Assembly (NCBI RefSeq): GCF_001458435.1
Contig: NZ_CYSF01000002.1
Location: forward strand, 112,404-176,403
Direction of reading: 5' to 3'
DNA length: 64,000 bases
From: Thalassovita mediterranea
GTDB taxonomy: Bacteria; Pseudomonadota; Alphaproteobacteria; Rhodobacterales; Rhodobacteraceae
Shown here piece by piece: positions 7,928 through 16,327 of the stretch (position 1 is the stretch's first letter; the number at the start of each line of letters is the position of its first letter). The translations under genes and the position numbers were made by a program. The notes under the pieces were generated by a model that worked only from the letters and a program-made list of their open reading frames with translations, was not told the origin of the DNA and searched no databases.

Positions 7928-9586
7928 TTAGCTTTGAATGGCGCCCAGTTCCACCCCTGCTGATTGCAAAGCTTTCCAGATTTGCTGATCACGGCCATAG
8001 GTGTCACGACGATAGTTGGCGCGGCCTTTGGCGGGCATAACGGCGGTGCGATAAACGATATGCACCGGAACGTGCTGTTCAAGATCAACCTGGCTCTCGC
8101 GGCCGGTGTCCAGATAGCGGTGGAACACCTTCTTTGGCTGGCTGGTCTGCTTGGCCAGCAGCGCGTAGCCAAATTCAAACGGTTGCGCCAGACGGATGCA
8201 GCCGTGGCTATAGGCACGGGTTTCGCGGGCGAACAGCGCCTTTTGTGGCGTGTCGTGCAGGTAAATGTTGTGGCGGTTCGGGAACATGAACTTTACCAGA
8301 CCCAGCGCATTGCGGCGCGACGGCGGCTGTTTGATATCAAACGGAAAGTTCTTGGCCGTAAACTGGGTGAAATCCGCCCCTTCGCGGCTGACCACACGAC
8401 CAGAGCCGTCGATGAGTTTCAGGTGGCCAACGGCGTTCGGGTTCTTCTTCAGCTGCGGCAGGTATTCCTTGACCGCGATCGAGCGGGGCACGTTCCAGGT
8501 GGGGTTGATCACCATATGCTCCATCTCGTCGCTGAATTCTGGGCTACGGCGATCTGAATCGCGTGCGCCTACGACAGAACGGGTTTCGAAGGTCACCTTG
8601 CCATCATCCATGATCTTGGCGGTGTAATCCGTGAGGTTCACCCAAACATGACGTTCCCCACGTTCAAAGTTGGTCCAGCGTTCCCGTTCCATCGCAACCA
8701 ATACAGATTGCAGGCGTTTTTCAGGGGCGACGTTCAGCTCTTGCAGGGTGGTGGCGCCTGCAACGCCATCCTCTGCCAAGCCATGGTCCGCCTGAAACTG
8801 CTGCACCGCCGCCTGAATGCGGCTGTCGTAGCGGCGGCTGGAAGAACGATCCAGATACCCCAGCGCAATCAGGCGGTTGCGCAGCTTGACGATCGCATCG
8901 CCTTTGTCGCCCGGCTCCAGCTTCTTGCCGGGCACGGTTTCGCCCCAGCCGCCTGCTTCGATGACGGCCTGCAGGCGCAGCATCTCTTTGCGCAGACGGG
9001 GGTATTCAGGGGTGCTTGGCGGCAGTGTTTTCATCACCTGAGCCGGTTTGCCGTCGATCAGGCGGGTGAGATATTCAACACCGTCGCGGCTTTGAGATTT
9101 ACGTGCAATCTCTTTGTTAACCTTGCGCGGCTCCAGCAGGCCGTATTCAACATCGCGGGCGTACTGCAGGTATGCCTTGGACAGCGCCACATCCACCTGC
9201 CCCAAATCGCGCGGTGTTTTTGCATTCCGCATCTGAGCCATCAGCCCATCCACATCATAGCGCGCGGTCGGCAGACCATGGCTGGCGGCATTGGCCAGTG
9301 CGCTCAGCAAGGCCTGACGACGCGCCAGATGGCTGTCATCTTCGCCGGTCCAGATCGCGGAGAACCCGTTTTCACGATAAAACCGCGCCAGTTCGCGGTC
9401 GTCAGAGGCGTGTTCTGCAATCGCCTGTTTGAACGCTGTCACCTGCGCCTGCGCCTGGCCTGGGACATGCGCCAAGACCACACATGCAGCCAGAGCTGCG
9501 AGGGTCATACGGGGTTTCATCAATCCAGACAGGTTCATCATCGAAAGTTTCAAATTGGAAAAGCCAGAACGAGGTACCGACAGCAT
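7928..9586 (-). CDS. murein L,D-transpeptidase, YcbB/LdtD type
   Basis: This 552-residue periplasmic enzyme forms 3-3 peptidoglycan cross-links. After an N-terminal hydrophobic signal segment (about residues 23-48) comes an SpoIID/YcbB-like helical part, a peptidoglycan-binding repeat (GDAIVKLRNRLIALGYLDR, then IQAAVQQFQADHGL) and the YkuD catalytic domain with SHGCIRLAQP (nucleophile Cys463). The start at 9586 has AAAGAGA upstream; M23 at 9520 would give a more compact signal peptide. It is divergent from a MepK-like gene, echoing the ycbB-ycbK pairing of enterobacteria, and 32 bp upstream of the lpxD-like gene. Confidence 0.9.
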   Translation of the reverse strand: MLSVPRSGFSNLKLSMMNLSGLMKPRMTLAALAACVVLAHVPGQAQAQVTAFKQAIAEHASDDRELARFYRENGFSAIWTGEDDSHLARRQALLSALANAASHGLPTARYDVDGLMAQMRNAKTPRDLGQVDVALSKAYLQYARDVEYGLLEPRKVNKEIARKSQSRDGVEYLTRLIDGKPAQVMKTLPPSTPEYPRLRKEMLRLQAVIEAGGWGETVPGKKLEPGDKGDAIVKLRNRLIALGYLDRSSSRRYDSRIQAAVQQFQADHGLAEDGVAGATTLQELNVAPEKRLQSVLVAMERERWTNFERGERHVWVNLTDYTAKIMDDGKVTFETRSVVGARDSDRRSPEFSDEMEHMVINPTWNVPRSIAVKEYLPQLKKNPNAVGHLKLIDGSGRVVSREGADFTQFTAKNFPFDIKQPPSRRNALGLVKFMFPNRHNIYLHDTPQKALFARETRAYSHGCIRLAQPFEFGYALLAKQTSQPKKVFHRYLDTGRESQVDLEQHVPVHIVYRTAVMPAKGRANYRRDTYGRDQQIWKALQSAGVELGAIQS

Positions 9587-9957
9587 GCGCGCACGTCTCT
9601 TTCTTTAAAGTGTTAATATCTCTGTTCGTCCTTGGCGTTTTTTCGACCGACTGTCCATTCACAAATAGGGTTTAGTGCCGTTCTGTGGTGTTTCTACGGA
9701 TCACTGTTGCGCCTTGGCCAGCCGGAGAATGTGCCAAAAAACCGTTTGGATTCAGCATAACCCAGTTTGCTGTCAAAAGCAGATAACAAAAAGTTGCGCA
9801 AAAAACCGCCTAAATAGCACTTGTCAAAAAAAACGCGCCAGTTCCGCCTTGGTGGAATGGAACTTGTATGTATTATAGCGCCTGCATCTGGGGATGAGAT
9901 GGCAGGTCTCGCGTAACATCGCGGGCAACACAGGTAAGCGACAGGACGGGCGCTAAC
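9587..9957. other. divergent intergenic region between L,D-transpeptidase and MepK-like genes
   Basis: These 371 bp contain no convincing open reading frame. They carry A/T-rich runs (around 9782-9835) unusual for this GC-rich window and at least one promoter toward the MepK-like gene. I see no inverted repeat longer than 6 bp. Confidence 0.7.
9849..9876 (+). promoter_or_regulatory. putative promoter of the MepK-like gene
   Basis: TTGGTG at 9849-9854, 16 nt, then TATTAT at 9871-9876, leaving a 5' leader of about 75 nt before the start codon at 9958. Confidence 0.45.
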
Positions 9958-10518
9958 ATGACGAAGATGACTTTGACGCGGCGGGCGATCCTCGGCGCGT
10001 TTGCGGCAACAACCGTGACCGCAGCACCAACATTCTCCAAGGCCGCAGGGTTCCTGCGTGGCTCTGGCGACATTCGCCGCATCAAAATGTATTCTGGCCG
10101 CACTGGCGAAAGCCTGGACATGATCTACTGGATCGAAGGCGAATACATCAAAGACGCGCTGAAAGAAGTGAACTACTTCATGCGCGATTGGCGGACCAAC
10201 GGCGTGATCAACATCGACCGCCGCAACATCGACATCATGGCTGCAGCGCATAACCTGATGGACGTCAGTGAACCTTATATGCTGCTCTCTGGCTACCGTT
10301 CACCCAACACCAATGCCATGCTGCGGTCGAAATCGCGCGGCGTTGCCAAGAACTCTCTTCATATGAAAGGTCAAGCTGCGGACCTGCGTTTGCAATCGCG
10401 TTCCGTTTCGCAAATGGCCGAGGCCGCATCGATCTGCCGCGCAGGTGGTGTCGGGCGCTATTCGCGGTCAAACTTTGTCCATATGGATTGTGGTCCTGTG
10501 CGGACCTGGGGCCGGTAA
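9958..10518 (+). CDS. mepK: MepK-like murein endopeptidase (DUF882/YcbK), Tat-exported
   Basis: This 186-residue protein has an N-terminal twin-arginine signal (TLTRRAILGAFAATT, RR at 8-9). The C-terminal DUF882/M15-like zinc peptidase domain shows the ligand pattern LHMKGQAADLR (His135, Asp142) and VHMDCG (His175). E. coli MepK (YcbK) cleaves 3-3 cross-links made by L,D-transpeptidases; the divergent LdtD-like gene fits that pair. The length agrees with the family. A Rho-independent terminator follows, so it is transcribed alone. Confidence 0.88.
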   Translation: MTKMTLTRRAILGAFAATTVTAAPTFSKAAGFLRGSGDIRRIKMYSGRTGESLDMIYWIEGEYIKDALKEVNYFMRDWRTNGVINIDRRNIDIMAAAHNLMDVSEPYMLLSGYRSPNTNAMLRSKSRGVAKNSLHMKGQAADLRLQSRSVSQMAEAASICRAGGVGRYSRSNFVHMDCGPVRTWGR

Positions 10519-10548
10519 CTCGGCCCGCCGACCCTGCCATGCGCATTT

Positions 10549-10577
10549 AAAAACCCGCCAAATGGCGGGTTTTCTTT
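10549..10577 (+). terminator. Rho-independent terminator after mepK
   Basis: AAAACCCGCC (10550-10559) pairs with GGCGGGTTTT (10564-10573) around AAAT, followed by T-rich sequence. Confidence 0.88.
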
Positions 10578-10611
10578 TGTCTGCCGATTTACCAAGTGAC
10601 CTGCTGGGCGA

Positions 10612-11052
10612 CTAGACGGGCTGATATGGCAGCGTATCAAGTTCTGCCAACGCCGCCTCGGGTACGTTCAACAGGATTGCGCAATCTTGGCGTAGGTGCG
10701 AGGTCGCGGAAATGAAATCTGGATGCAGATTCCAACGACCCGTGCAAATCCGCCCGACTTGTTGCGCCGGGGCGGTTGGAGCAAAATAGGCCATCATCAG
10801 CGGTGACGGCCCCTGCTGACGCCGTGCGCTGGCGCAGACGGTCAGGCGCCGCTGCAAGTGTCGCAGGTCATCTGGGCAGAGTGCTGACGATGTAACGCCC
10901 GACAGATCGACAAAAAACTTGGAATACGGCGCCTCGGAGAGTGTGCCCTCCAACGCATCATAGATCCGATCCGCATCCTGAGCGGTGTGGTGGCCCTCGT
11001 ATCGGATAAACACCAATTCTAGTGGATGAGCGAAATGGATTAATGCGGCCAT
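10612..11052 (-). CDS. hypothetical protein (146 aa)
   Basis: I do not recognise a family with confidence. The protein is soluble, with no signal peptide. Its N-terminal half alternates short strands and helices (LELVFIRYEGHHTAQDADRI, then YSKFFVDLSGV), a pattern seen in SpoIIAA/STAS-like folds, but the match is weak. It starts at an ATG with only a poor ribosome binding site (GAGAC) and lies alone between the mepK terminator and tRNA-Arg. Confidence 0.65.
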   Translation of the reverse strand: MAALIHFAHPLELVFIRYEGHHTAQDADRIYDALEGTLSEAPYSKFFVDLSGVTSSALCPDDLRHLQRRLTVCASARRQQGPSPLMMAYFAPTAPAQQVGRICTGRWNLHPDFISATSHLRQDCAILLNVPEAALAELDTLPYQPV

Positions 11053-11270
11053 GGTGGTCTCGATCCGGCGTGCGACGATGGGTGGTGCGGCAAAGCGGTC
11101 CAGTTTTTGTCTAGGGTGAACAGCATGATGCTAGGCTGCGTTTGAATTGATAATGCTCCGATATTTTCGACGGATCAATATGGCCATCTGGCTGTATACC
11201 CTGCGCATTCTGCAACATTGGTGCCAGCCGAGAGCGACGTTTGACGAATAAAAGAGGTTTTTTGGGAAAG

Positions 11271-11347
11271 TGGCGCACCCATCAGGATTCGAACCTGAGG
11301 CCTCTGCCTTCGGAGGGCAGCGCTCTATCCAGCTGAGCTATGGGTGC
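11271..11347 (-). tRNA. tRNA-Arg (anticodon CCG)
   Basis: The 77-nt gene on the minus strand begins GCACCCA, pairing with TGGGTGC, with discriminator G and an encoded CCA end. The D-arm (GCTCAGCTGGATAGAGC), the anticodon arm CTGCC-CTCCGAA-GGCAG giving anticodon CCG, and the T-arm with GGTTCGAATCC are all intact. Confidence 0.96.
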
Positions 11348-11394
11348 CTGAGGTCTGATTACCGCATGGCAAAACGGGGTGCAATCGGTAACGC

Positions 11395-11426
11395 GGTCCG
11401 GTGACAGGTTTTTTTGTCACCGGACC
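11395..11426. other. 12-bp perfect inverted repeat with T-rich loop after sufS
   Basis: GGTCCGGTGACA (11395-11406) is exactly complementary to TGTCACCGGACC (11415-11426), with loop GGTTTTTT. It lies between the sufS stop and tRNA-Arg. On the minus strand the loop is A-rich and no T-run follows, so it is not a standard terminator; an mRNA 3'-end stabiliser is possible. Confidence 0.7.
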
Positions 11427-11443
11427 ACAGATGTTTAAGTGGC

Positions 11444-12664
11444 TTAGCCGAACAGATCGTTGGCCAGTTCCAGCGCGTCGACCAAGGTGTCGACCTCTTC
11501 GCGGGTGTTGTACATCGCAAAGGAGGCGCGGCAGGTGGCCGAAACGCCCAGATGCTCCATCAGTGGACCGGCGCAGTGGTGGCCTGCGCGCACGGCAACG
11601 CCCTTTTTGTCGAGGATGGTGGAGATGTCATGCGCATGCGCCGCCCCCGCCATGGTGAAGGAGAAGATCGCCGCCTTGCCAGCCGCCCTGCCCTGCAGGT
11701 GCAGCCAGTTCAGACCGCTGAGGCGTTCACTGGCATAAGACGCCAGATCCGCCTCATGGGCGGCAATCGCCTCCATCCCCACATCCATCATGTAGTTAAG
11801 CGCAACGCCCAGACCGATGGTTTGCACGATGCCGGGGGTTCCGGCCTCAAACTTCATCGGCGGATCGTTGTAGATCACCGCCTCTTTGCTGACCTCTTTG
11901 ATCATGTCGCCACCGCCAAGGAAGGGGCGCATTTCGGCCATGCGTTCCTTCTTCACGTAGATCGCGCCGGACCCTGAGGGGCCGTAAAGCTTGTGACCGG
12001 TGATGGCGTAGAAATCACAACCGATGTCCTCGACGTTTACCGGCATATGCACCGCACCTTGCGATCCGTCGACCAGCACCGGCACGCCCTTGGCGCGCGC
12101 ACCGTCGCAGATCGCTTTCACATCAACCACGGTGCCCAACACGTTGGAACACTGCGTGACGGCGATCAGTTTGGTTTTCGGCGTGATCGCATCCAGCACC
12201 TTTTGCGGGTCCAGATTACCAGAGGCATCGGTGTCCACCCATTTGATCACCACACCCTGACGTTCGCGCAGGAAATGCCACGGCACGATGTTGGCGTGGT
12301 GTTCCATGACGGACAGGATGATTTCATCGCCTGCCTGCATACGTGGCATGGCCCAGCCGTAGGCGACCATATTGATGCCTTCGGTGGTGCCGGAGTTGAG
12401 GACGATTTCGTCCTCATCGCTCACCCCCAGAAAACGGGCGATGATGCCGCGCACGCCTTCGTACTTCTCTGTTGCCAGATTAGAAAGATAGTGCAAGCCA
12501 CGGTGAACATTGGCATATTCTTCGGCATAAGCCTTGGTGATTGCGTCAATCACCACCTGCGGTTTCTGCGCCGAAGCGCCGTTGTCCAGATAGGTCAGCG
12601 GTTTGCCGTTCACCTCACGCGACAGGATCGGGAAGTCGGCACGGATTTTTGTGACGTCGTACAT
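11444..12664 (-). CDS. sufS: cysteine desulfurase SufS
   Basis: This 406-residue PLP-dependent group II desulfurase removes sulfur from cysteine as a persulfide for the SufBCD scaffold. The PLP lysine is in ITGHKLYGPSG and the reactive cysteine in SATCRASFAMYNT, within the SufS-type loop; the RAGHHCAGP motif is also typical. Its ATG overlaps the stop of the preceding membrane protein gene (TGATG). It is the last gene of the suf operon here; no sufE, sufA or sufT/DUF59 gene follows. Confidence 0.95.
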   Translation of the reverse strand: MYDVTKIRADFPILSREVNGKPLTYLDNGASAQKPQVVIDAITKAYAEEYANVHRGLHYLSNLATEKYEGVRGIIARFLGVSDEDEIVLNSGTTEGINMVAYGWAMPRMQAGDEIILSVMEHHANIVPWHFLRERQGVVIKWVDTDASGNLDPQKVLDAITPKTKLIAVTQCSNVLGTVVDVKAICDGARAKGVPVLVDGSQGAVHMPVNVEDIGCDFYAITGHKLYGPSGSGAIYVKKERMAEMRPFLGGGDMIKEVSKEAVIYNDPPMKFEAGTPGIVQTIGLGVALNYMMDVGMEAIAAHEADLASYASERLSGLNWLHLQGRAAGKAAIFSFTMAGAAHAHDISTILDKKGVAVRAGHHCAGPLMEHLGVSATCRASFAMYNTREEVDTLVDALELANDLFG

Positions 12665-13242
12665 CAGACAGGTCCTACAGGGGAAACGCCGGCTAGTACC
12701 AGCAAGAAAGACAGCGCCAAGACAGCGCCGATATGGCCGAACACCATCAACAGGAAGCTCTGACCGAGGGAGTTAAGCTGGTGTGCTTCTTTCAGGAAAC
12801 ACATCAACATCCAGAAGAAATAGACCGAAAAGCCAAGGCTCAGCATCGAGGCGAGCCCACCCAGAACCAGCCCCAGCAGGCTCAGCACGGTCAACACCAC
12901 CAGCTGCACTGCATGCAGCCAGCTAACAATGGCAAGGGTATCACGCAGCGTGCCCTTGCCGCCCATCCAGCCACCGATCCAGTGAAACATCATCACCAAT
13001 GCGACAAACATGCCGCCGGTGGCCAAGGCGTAGCCAAAGGGGTTGTTCGTCACCAACGGCAGCACTCCGATCGGAGCCTGAAACGACAGAAACACGCCGT
13101 AAATCACCGCGTTCAACGCCACAACGATGGCCAAAATCAGCCACCACACCTGTGCCGACAGCGGGATCGCCAACACCTTGGCTGCCGCACCACGCGGATC
13201 GCGCAGGGTGTCAATCAATAACTGCTTCAGTACGTCAGTCAC
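12664..13242 (-). CDS. YIP1 family membrane protein within suf operon
   Basis: This protein has about 192 residues, with five hydrophobic segments after a short cytoplasmic N-terminus (TDVLKQLLIDTLRDPRGAA), a pattern typical of YIP1-domain proteins. The function is unknown. I chose GTG at 13242 because the upstream frame overlaps the preceding gene and a GGGG ribosome binding site lies before it. It overlaps the stop codon of the upstream gene by 8 nt and couples to sufS downstream. Its constant position inside a Fe-S operon suggests a membrane-related role in assembly or quality control, but nothing in the sequence shows this. Confidence 0.8.
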   Translation of the reverse strand: MTDVLKQLLIDTLRDPRGAAAKVLAIPLSAQVWWLILAIVVALNAVIYGVFLSFQAPIGVLPLVTNNPFGYALATGGMFVALVMMFHWIGGWMGGKGTLRDTLAIVSWLHAVQLVVLTVLSLLGLVLGGLASMLSLGFSVYFFWMLMCFLKEAHQLNSLGQSFLLMVFGHIGAVLALSFLLVLAGVSPVGPV

Positions 13243-13726
13243 CTTGCCGACCCCAATGAATCTTTGCCAGACCGCCCAGCCAGAACCATGCAAATAGCCC
13301 CAACCAGATCGCACCGACAATGTCCAAGATCACAGACGGGCCGATAAACCCCGCCACCATGCCGTGAAATAGCACCAACGGGCTTGACGCCAAGAGCGCC
13401 CAGAACAGCGCCAGACGCGACCCAAAGCCGCTGGCCTTACCCCGGGCAGCACGCGCCACCAGATGTACGATCCACGCCATCACGTAAAGAAACAGCGGCA
13501 TCATGAACACCCACGCCAACAGCGTGGAGCCGAGGAGCATGTTCAGCTCATCCCCGTTCAGGTGCGCCTCACGGGCCAGACGCGGCCACTGGGCCACAAA
13601 AACGATGAAGCACCCCGCCATCACAATGGCTAGGGCGCGGTCTTCGCGTTCCCCCATCGCCAGACGCCGGGCCAATACACGGCCCGGCCCCCGGTAGGTG
13701 GCCACGATATCGCGGGTCACAGACAT
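13235..13726 (-). CDS. hypothetical membrane protein within suf operon (163 aa)
   Basis: This protein has four predicted membrane segments (LAIVMAGCFIVFVAQW, LLGSTLLAWVFMMPLFLYVM, LALFWALLASSPLVLFHG, ILDIVGAIWLGLFAWFWLGG) and a basic N-terminus. It resembles a degenerate YIP1-like protein and may form a pair with the next one. Its ATG overlaps the sufD stop (TAATG) and its stop overlaps the start of the YIP1 gene, so it is translationally tied to the suf operon. Function unknown. Confidence 0.8.
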   Translation of the reverse strand: MSVTRDIVATYRGPGRVLARRLAMGEREDRALAIVMAGCFIVFVAQWPRLAREAHLNGDELNMLLGSTLLAWVFMMPLFLYVMAWIVHLVARAARGKASGFGSRLALFWALLASSPLVLFHGMVAGFIGPSVILDIVGAIWLGLFAWFWLGGLAKIHWGRQGD

Positions 13727-15009
13727 TAGGCGCGACGACGCTCCAGCCAGCCTTGCAGGCGTGCGGTGATTTCATCACGCAGCTCTTCGGCTTCGATCTC
13801 TTCCACCGCTTCCGCGAGGAAGGCCAGAACCAACAGATCCGTTGCCTGATCGGTCGGCACACCGCGCGATTTCAGATAAAACAGCGCAGTTTCATCAATC
13901 GCACCGGTGGTGGAGCCATGCGAACAGGCCACGTCGTCGGCGTAAATCTCCAGCTCGGGCTTGGCGAGGAACTGACTGTCATCGTCCAAGAGCATCGACT
14001 GGCTGATCTGATAACCGTCGGTTTTCTGCGCGCCTTCCTTCACCAGAATCTTGCCCTGGAACACGCCGGTTGCACCGTTGCGCAGCACCTTTTTGAACAC
14101 CTGTCGGCTTTCGCAGCGCAGGGCGTCATGGGTGATGAACACGGTGTCGTCGTGGTGGAAATCCTTGCCGTCACCCATGCAGGCGCCTGCAACGTGTGCA
14201 ATGGCGTCGTCACCGGTCAGCTCGATCACGCATTCGTTGCGGGTCATCACACCGTTTGCGGTCAGGGTGAAGGATTTGAACGCGCTTTCGGTGCCCAGAC
14301 GGGTAAAGATATGCGTTGCCGCACGGCGTTCATGGTCACGGCCCTGCGCACGGACGTGGTTAAAGCTGGCGTTATCGGCCACCTCAACCTCCATCACCTT
14401 GTTGAAACGGGCCGCAGCGGGACCGTTTTCAAGCAGGGTCAGGGCGGCGCCCTCTTCCAGCTTTACAACATGGTGCAGGATCGCGTCCGAGGTTTCATTG
14501 CGATGCACGTAGCTGAGGTTTACCGGACGCGACACAGGCGCGGTCACACGGATCAGCACACCGTCAGTGGCAAAAGCACTGTTCAGCGCCGCCAGCGGGC
14601 GTTCAACAGGTTTTTGACCGTTGGTTTCCAGCTGACCGTACAGATCCTTGGCCCAGTGAATGTCAGGCGCATCGGCCAGACGGGTGATTTCCAGACCTTC
14701 GCCGGTCAGGTCATCGCTGGCGTCGGCATCAAAAACACCGTCAACAAAAACGATCTGCAGAGCGTCGATACCGTCAAACACCGGCGCCTCACCACCATCA
14801 AACAGCGCGGCAGGCACGGGGTCGGCCTGCACCAGCGTGTCGGGGCGGGTGTATTTCCAGTATTCATCGCGGCGCGACGGCAGGCCCATCGCCTGCACAC
14901 GCGCCAGCGCGGTTTCACGCGCCTCAACCAGCCACGCGGGGCCAGCGGGCAGCGACAGCGCGCTCAGGCGCGCGTCAGTTGCGTCCAGTTTGGTTTGCGG
15001 CAGCGCCAT
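13726..15009 (-). CDS. sufD: Fe-S cluster assembly protein SufD
   Basis: This 427-residue scaffold subunit pairs with SufB and binds SufC. The C-terminal beta-helix core has the conserved stretch LVKEGAQKTDGYQISQSMLL, then the helical domain LYADDVACSHGSTTGAID-like sequence and SRGVPTDQATDLLVLAFL. The N-terminal part is variable, as usual for SufD. It is coupled to sufC by TAATG overlap. It acts in the cytosolic SufBC2D complex that builds Fe-S clusters from SufS-derived sulfur. Confidence 0.95.
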   Translation of the reverse strand: MALPQTKLDATDARLSALSLPAGPAWLVEARETALARVQAMGLPSRRDEYWKYTRPDTLVQADPVPAALFDGGEAPVFDGIDALQIVFVDGVFDADASDDLTGEGLEITRLADAPDIHWAKDLYGQLETNGQKPVERPLAALNSAFATDGVLIRVTAPVSRPVNLSYVHRNETSDAILHHVVKLEEGAALTLLENGPAAARFNKVMEVEVADNASFNHVRAQGRDHERRAATHIFTRLGTESAFKSFTLTANGVMTRNECVIELTGDDAIAHVAGACMGDGKDFHHDDTVFITHDALRCESRQVFKKVLRNGATGVFQGKILVKEGAQKTDGYQISQSMLLDDDSQFLAKPELEIYADDVACSHGSTTGAIDETALFYLKSRGVPTDQATDLLVLAFLAEAVEEIEAEELRDEITARLQGWLERRRA

Positions 15010-15764
15010 TATGCCACCTCCGCCAGAATGTCGGCGTAGCCGTTTTTCTCAACTTCCAGTGCCAGCTCGGGGCCGCCGGTTTTCACGATACGACCGTTGG
15101 CCAGAATGTGGACAACATCGGGTTTGATGTGGTCCAGCAGACGCTGGTAGTGGGTGATCACCAGGAAAGAGCGGCCTTCGGCACGCAGGGCGTTCACCCC
15201 TTCGGCCACCAGTTTCATCGCGTCTACATCAAGGCCAGAGTCGGTTTCGTCCAAGATGCACATCTTGGGTTCCAGCATCGCCATTTGCAGAATTTCGTTC
15301 CGCTTCTTCTCACCGCCGGAGAAGCCGACGTTCACCGGACGTTTCAGCATGTCGGCGTCGATCTTCAGGGTTTTCGCCCGCTCGCGCACCACTTTCAGGA
15401 ACTCGGTCGAGGACATTTCTTCCTCACCGCGTGCTTTGCGCTGTGCGTTCACAGCGGTGCGCAGGAAGGTCATGTTGCCCACGCCGGGGATCTCAACAGG
15501 GTACTGGAACGCCAGAAACAGGCCAGCGGCGGCGCGCTCTTCGGGTTCCATGTCCAGAATGTCTTCGCCGTCCAGCAGCGCTTCACCACCGGTGACCTCA
15601 TAGCCGTCTTTGCCCGACAGCACATAGGACAGGGTGGATTTGCCCGAGCCATTGGGGCCCATGATGGCGTGGACTTTGCCGGTTTCGACGGTCAGGTCCA
15701 GACCTTTGATGATCTGCTTGTCTTCTTCTTCAAGTTTGACCTGCAGGTTTTTGATTTCCAACAT
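15009..15764 (-). CDS. sufC: Fe-S cluster assembly ATPase SufC
   Basis: This 251-residue ABC-type ATPase has Walker A (GPNGSGKST), Q-loop (LAFQYPVEIPG), signature motif (FSGGEKKRNEILQ) and Walker B (MCILDETDSGLD), with the SufC-specific ending. It dimerises on SufB/SufD and drives scaffold opening. The ATG at 15764 has a good GAGGAA ribosome binding site. Confidence 0.97.
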   Translation of the reverse strand: MLEIKNLQVKLEEEDKQIIKGLDLTVETGKVHAIMGPNGSGKSTLSYVLSGKDGYEVTGGEALLDGEDILDMEPEERAAAGLFLAFQYPVEIPGVGNMTFLRTAVNAQRKARGEEEMSSTEFLKVVRERAKTLKIDADMLKRPVNVGFSGGEKKRNEILQMAMLEPKMCILDETDSGLDVDAMKLVAEGVNALRAEGRSFLVITHYQRLLDHIKPDVVHILANGRIVKTGGPELALEVEKNGYADILAEVA

Positions 15765-15796
15765 TTTCTATTCCTCGTATCGCCTCGCGCAGGCGG

Positions 15797-15964
15797 TTAT
15801 TTTCTGATGATCATTTGGGCCACAACGGACCCAAGAAAGCCGCTGACGAAACTGGTCGCCAGAATTTGTGAGTTGTTGAGCATGGGGGAAATCTGGCTGA
15901 CGAAAAACGCAAAACCAGAACAGAACAGCCCGGTGGTGGTCGCAGACAAGAGGCCCCGCAGCAT
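15797..15964 (-). CDS. 55-aa small membrane protein between ybjQ-like gene and sufC
   Basis: A short frame starts at an ATG overlapping the stop of the YbjQ-like gene (TGATG) and ends 32 bp before the sufC start. The product begins [12 protein letters not shown] and has two hydrophobic stretches, LFCSGFAFFVSQI and ILATSFVSGFLGSVVAQMII, then a basic end. The tight overlap and membrane character argue that it is real. I recognise no family. Confidence 0.6.
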   Translation of the reverse strand: MLRGLLSATTTGLFCSGFAFFVSQISPMLNNSQILATSFVSGFLGSVVAQMIIRK

Positions 15965-16278
15965 CAGTCCAGCACCACTGCTGTGCCAGATGCCGATACC
16001 ATCATCATCGACTCCCCCACCACTTCGTAGTCGAGGTCAACGCCGATGACCGCATTCGCGCCTTTGACCGCCGCGCGCTCTTCCAGCTCGCGCAGGGCCG
16101 TGTCGCGGGCATCCTGCAGCTTGCTTTCATAGGCGCCGGAACGGCCGCCGACGATGTCGGTGATGCCGGCAAAGAAATCCCGCACGATGTTCGCGCCGAC
16201 GATTGCCTCACCCACAACGATGCCGCGGTAGTCGGCAACCTTGCGTCCTTCGATCGAGTTTGTGGTTGTGACGATCAT
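15964..16278 (-). CDS. YbjQ/UPF0145 family heavy-metal-binding-domain protein
   Basis: This 104-residue cytosolic protein has the typical family start [12 protein letters not shown] and the conserved [29 protein letters not shown]. It ends with [16 protein letters not shown]. The family forms pentamers and is labelled heavy-metal-binding without firm function. It sits inside the suf operon between two small membrane proteins, so a link to metal or Fe-S handling is conceivable, but that is inference only. Confidence 0.88.
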   Translation of the reverse strand: MIVTTTNSIEGRKVADYRGIVVGEAIVGANIVRDFFAGITDIVGGRSGAYESKLQDARDTALRELEERAAVKGANAVIGVDLDYEVVGESMMMVSASGTAVVLD

Positions 16279-16327
16279 TTCATTTCCTCACCTAGTAACT
16301 TGCTCAACGATGTTGCGGTTGTCGGGG

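Noticed and set aside
11348..11443. Genomic-island attachment site beside tRNA-Arg
   Set aside because: No integrase and no direct repeat of the tRNA 3' end in the window, and both flanks are housekeeping genes.
13753..15039. 428-aa open frame opposite sufD
   Set aside because: Same reason: antisense to a firmly assigned gene and without its own promoter or ribosome binding site.
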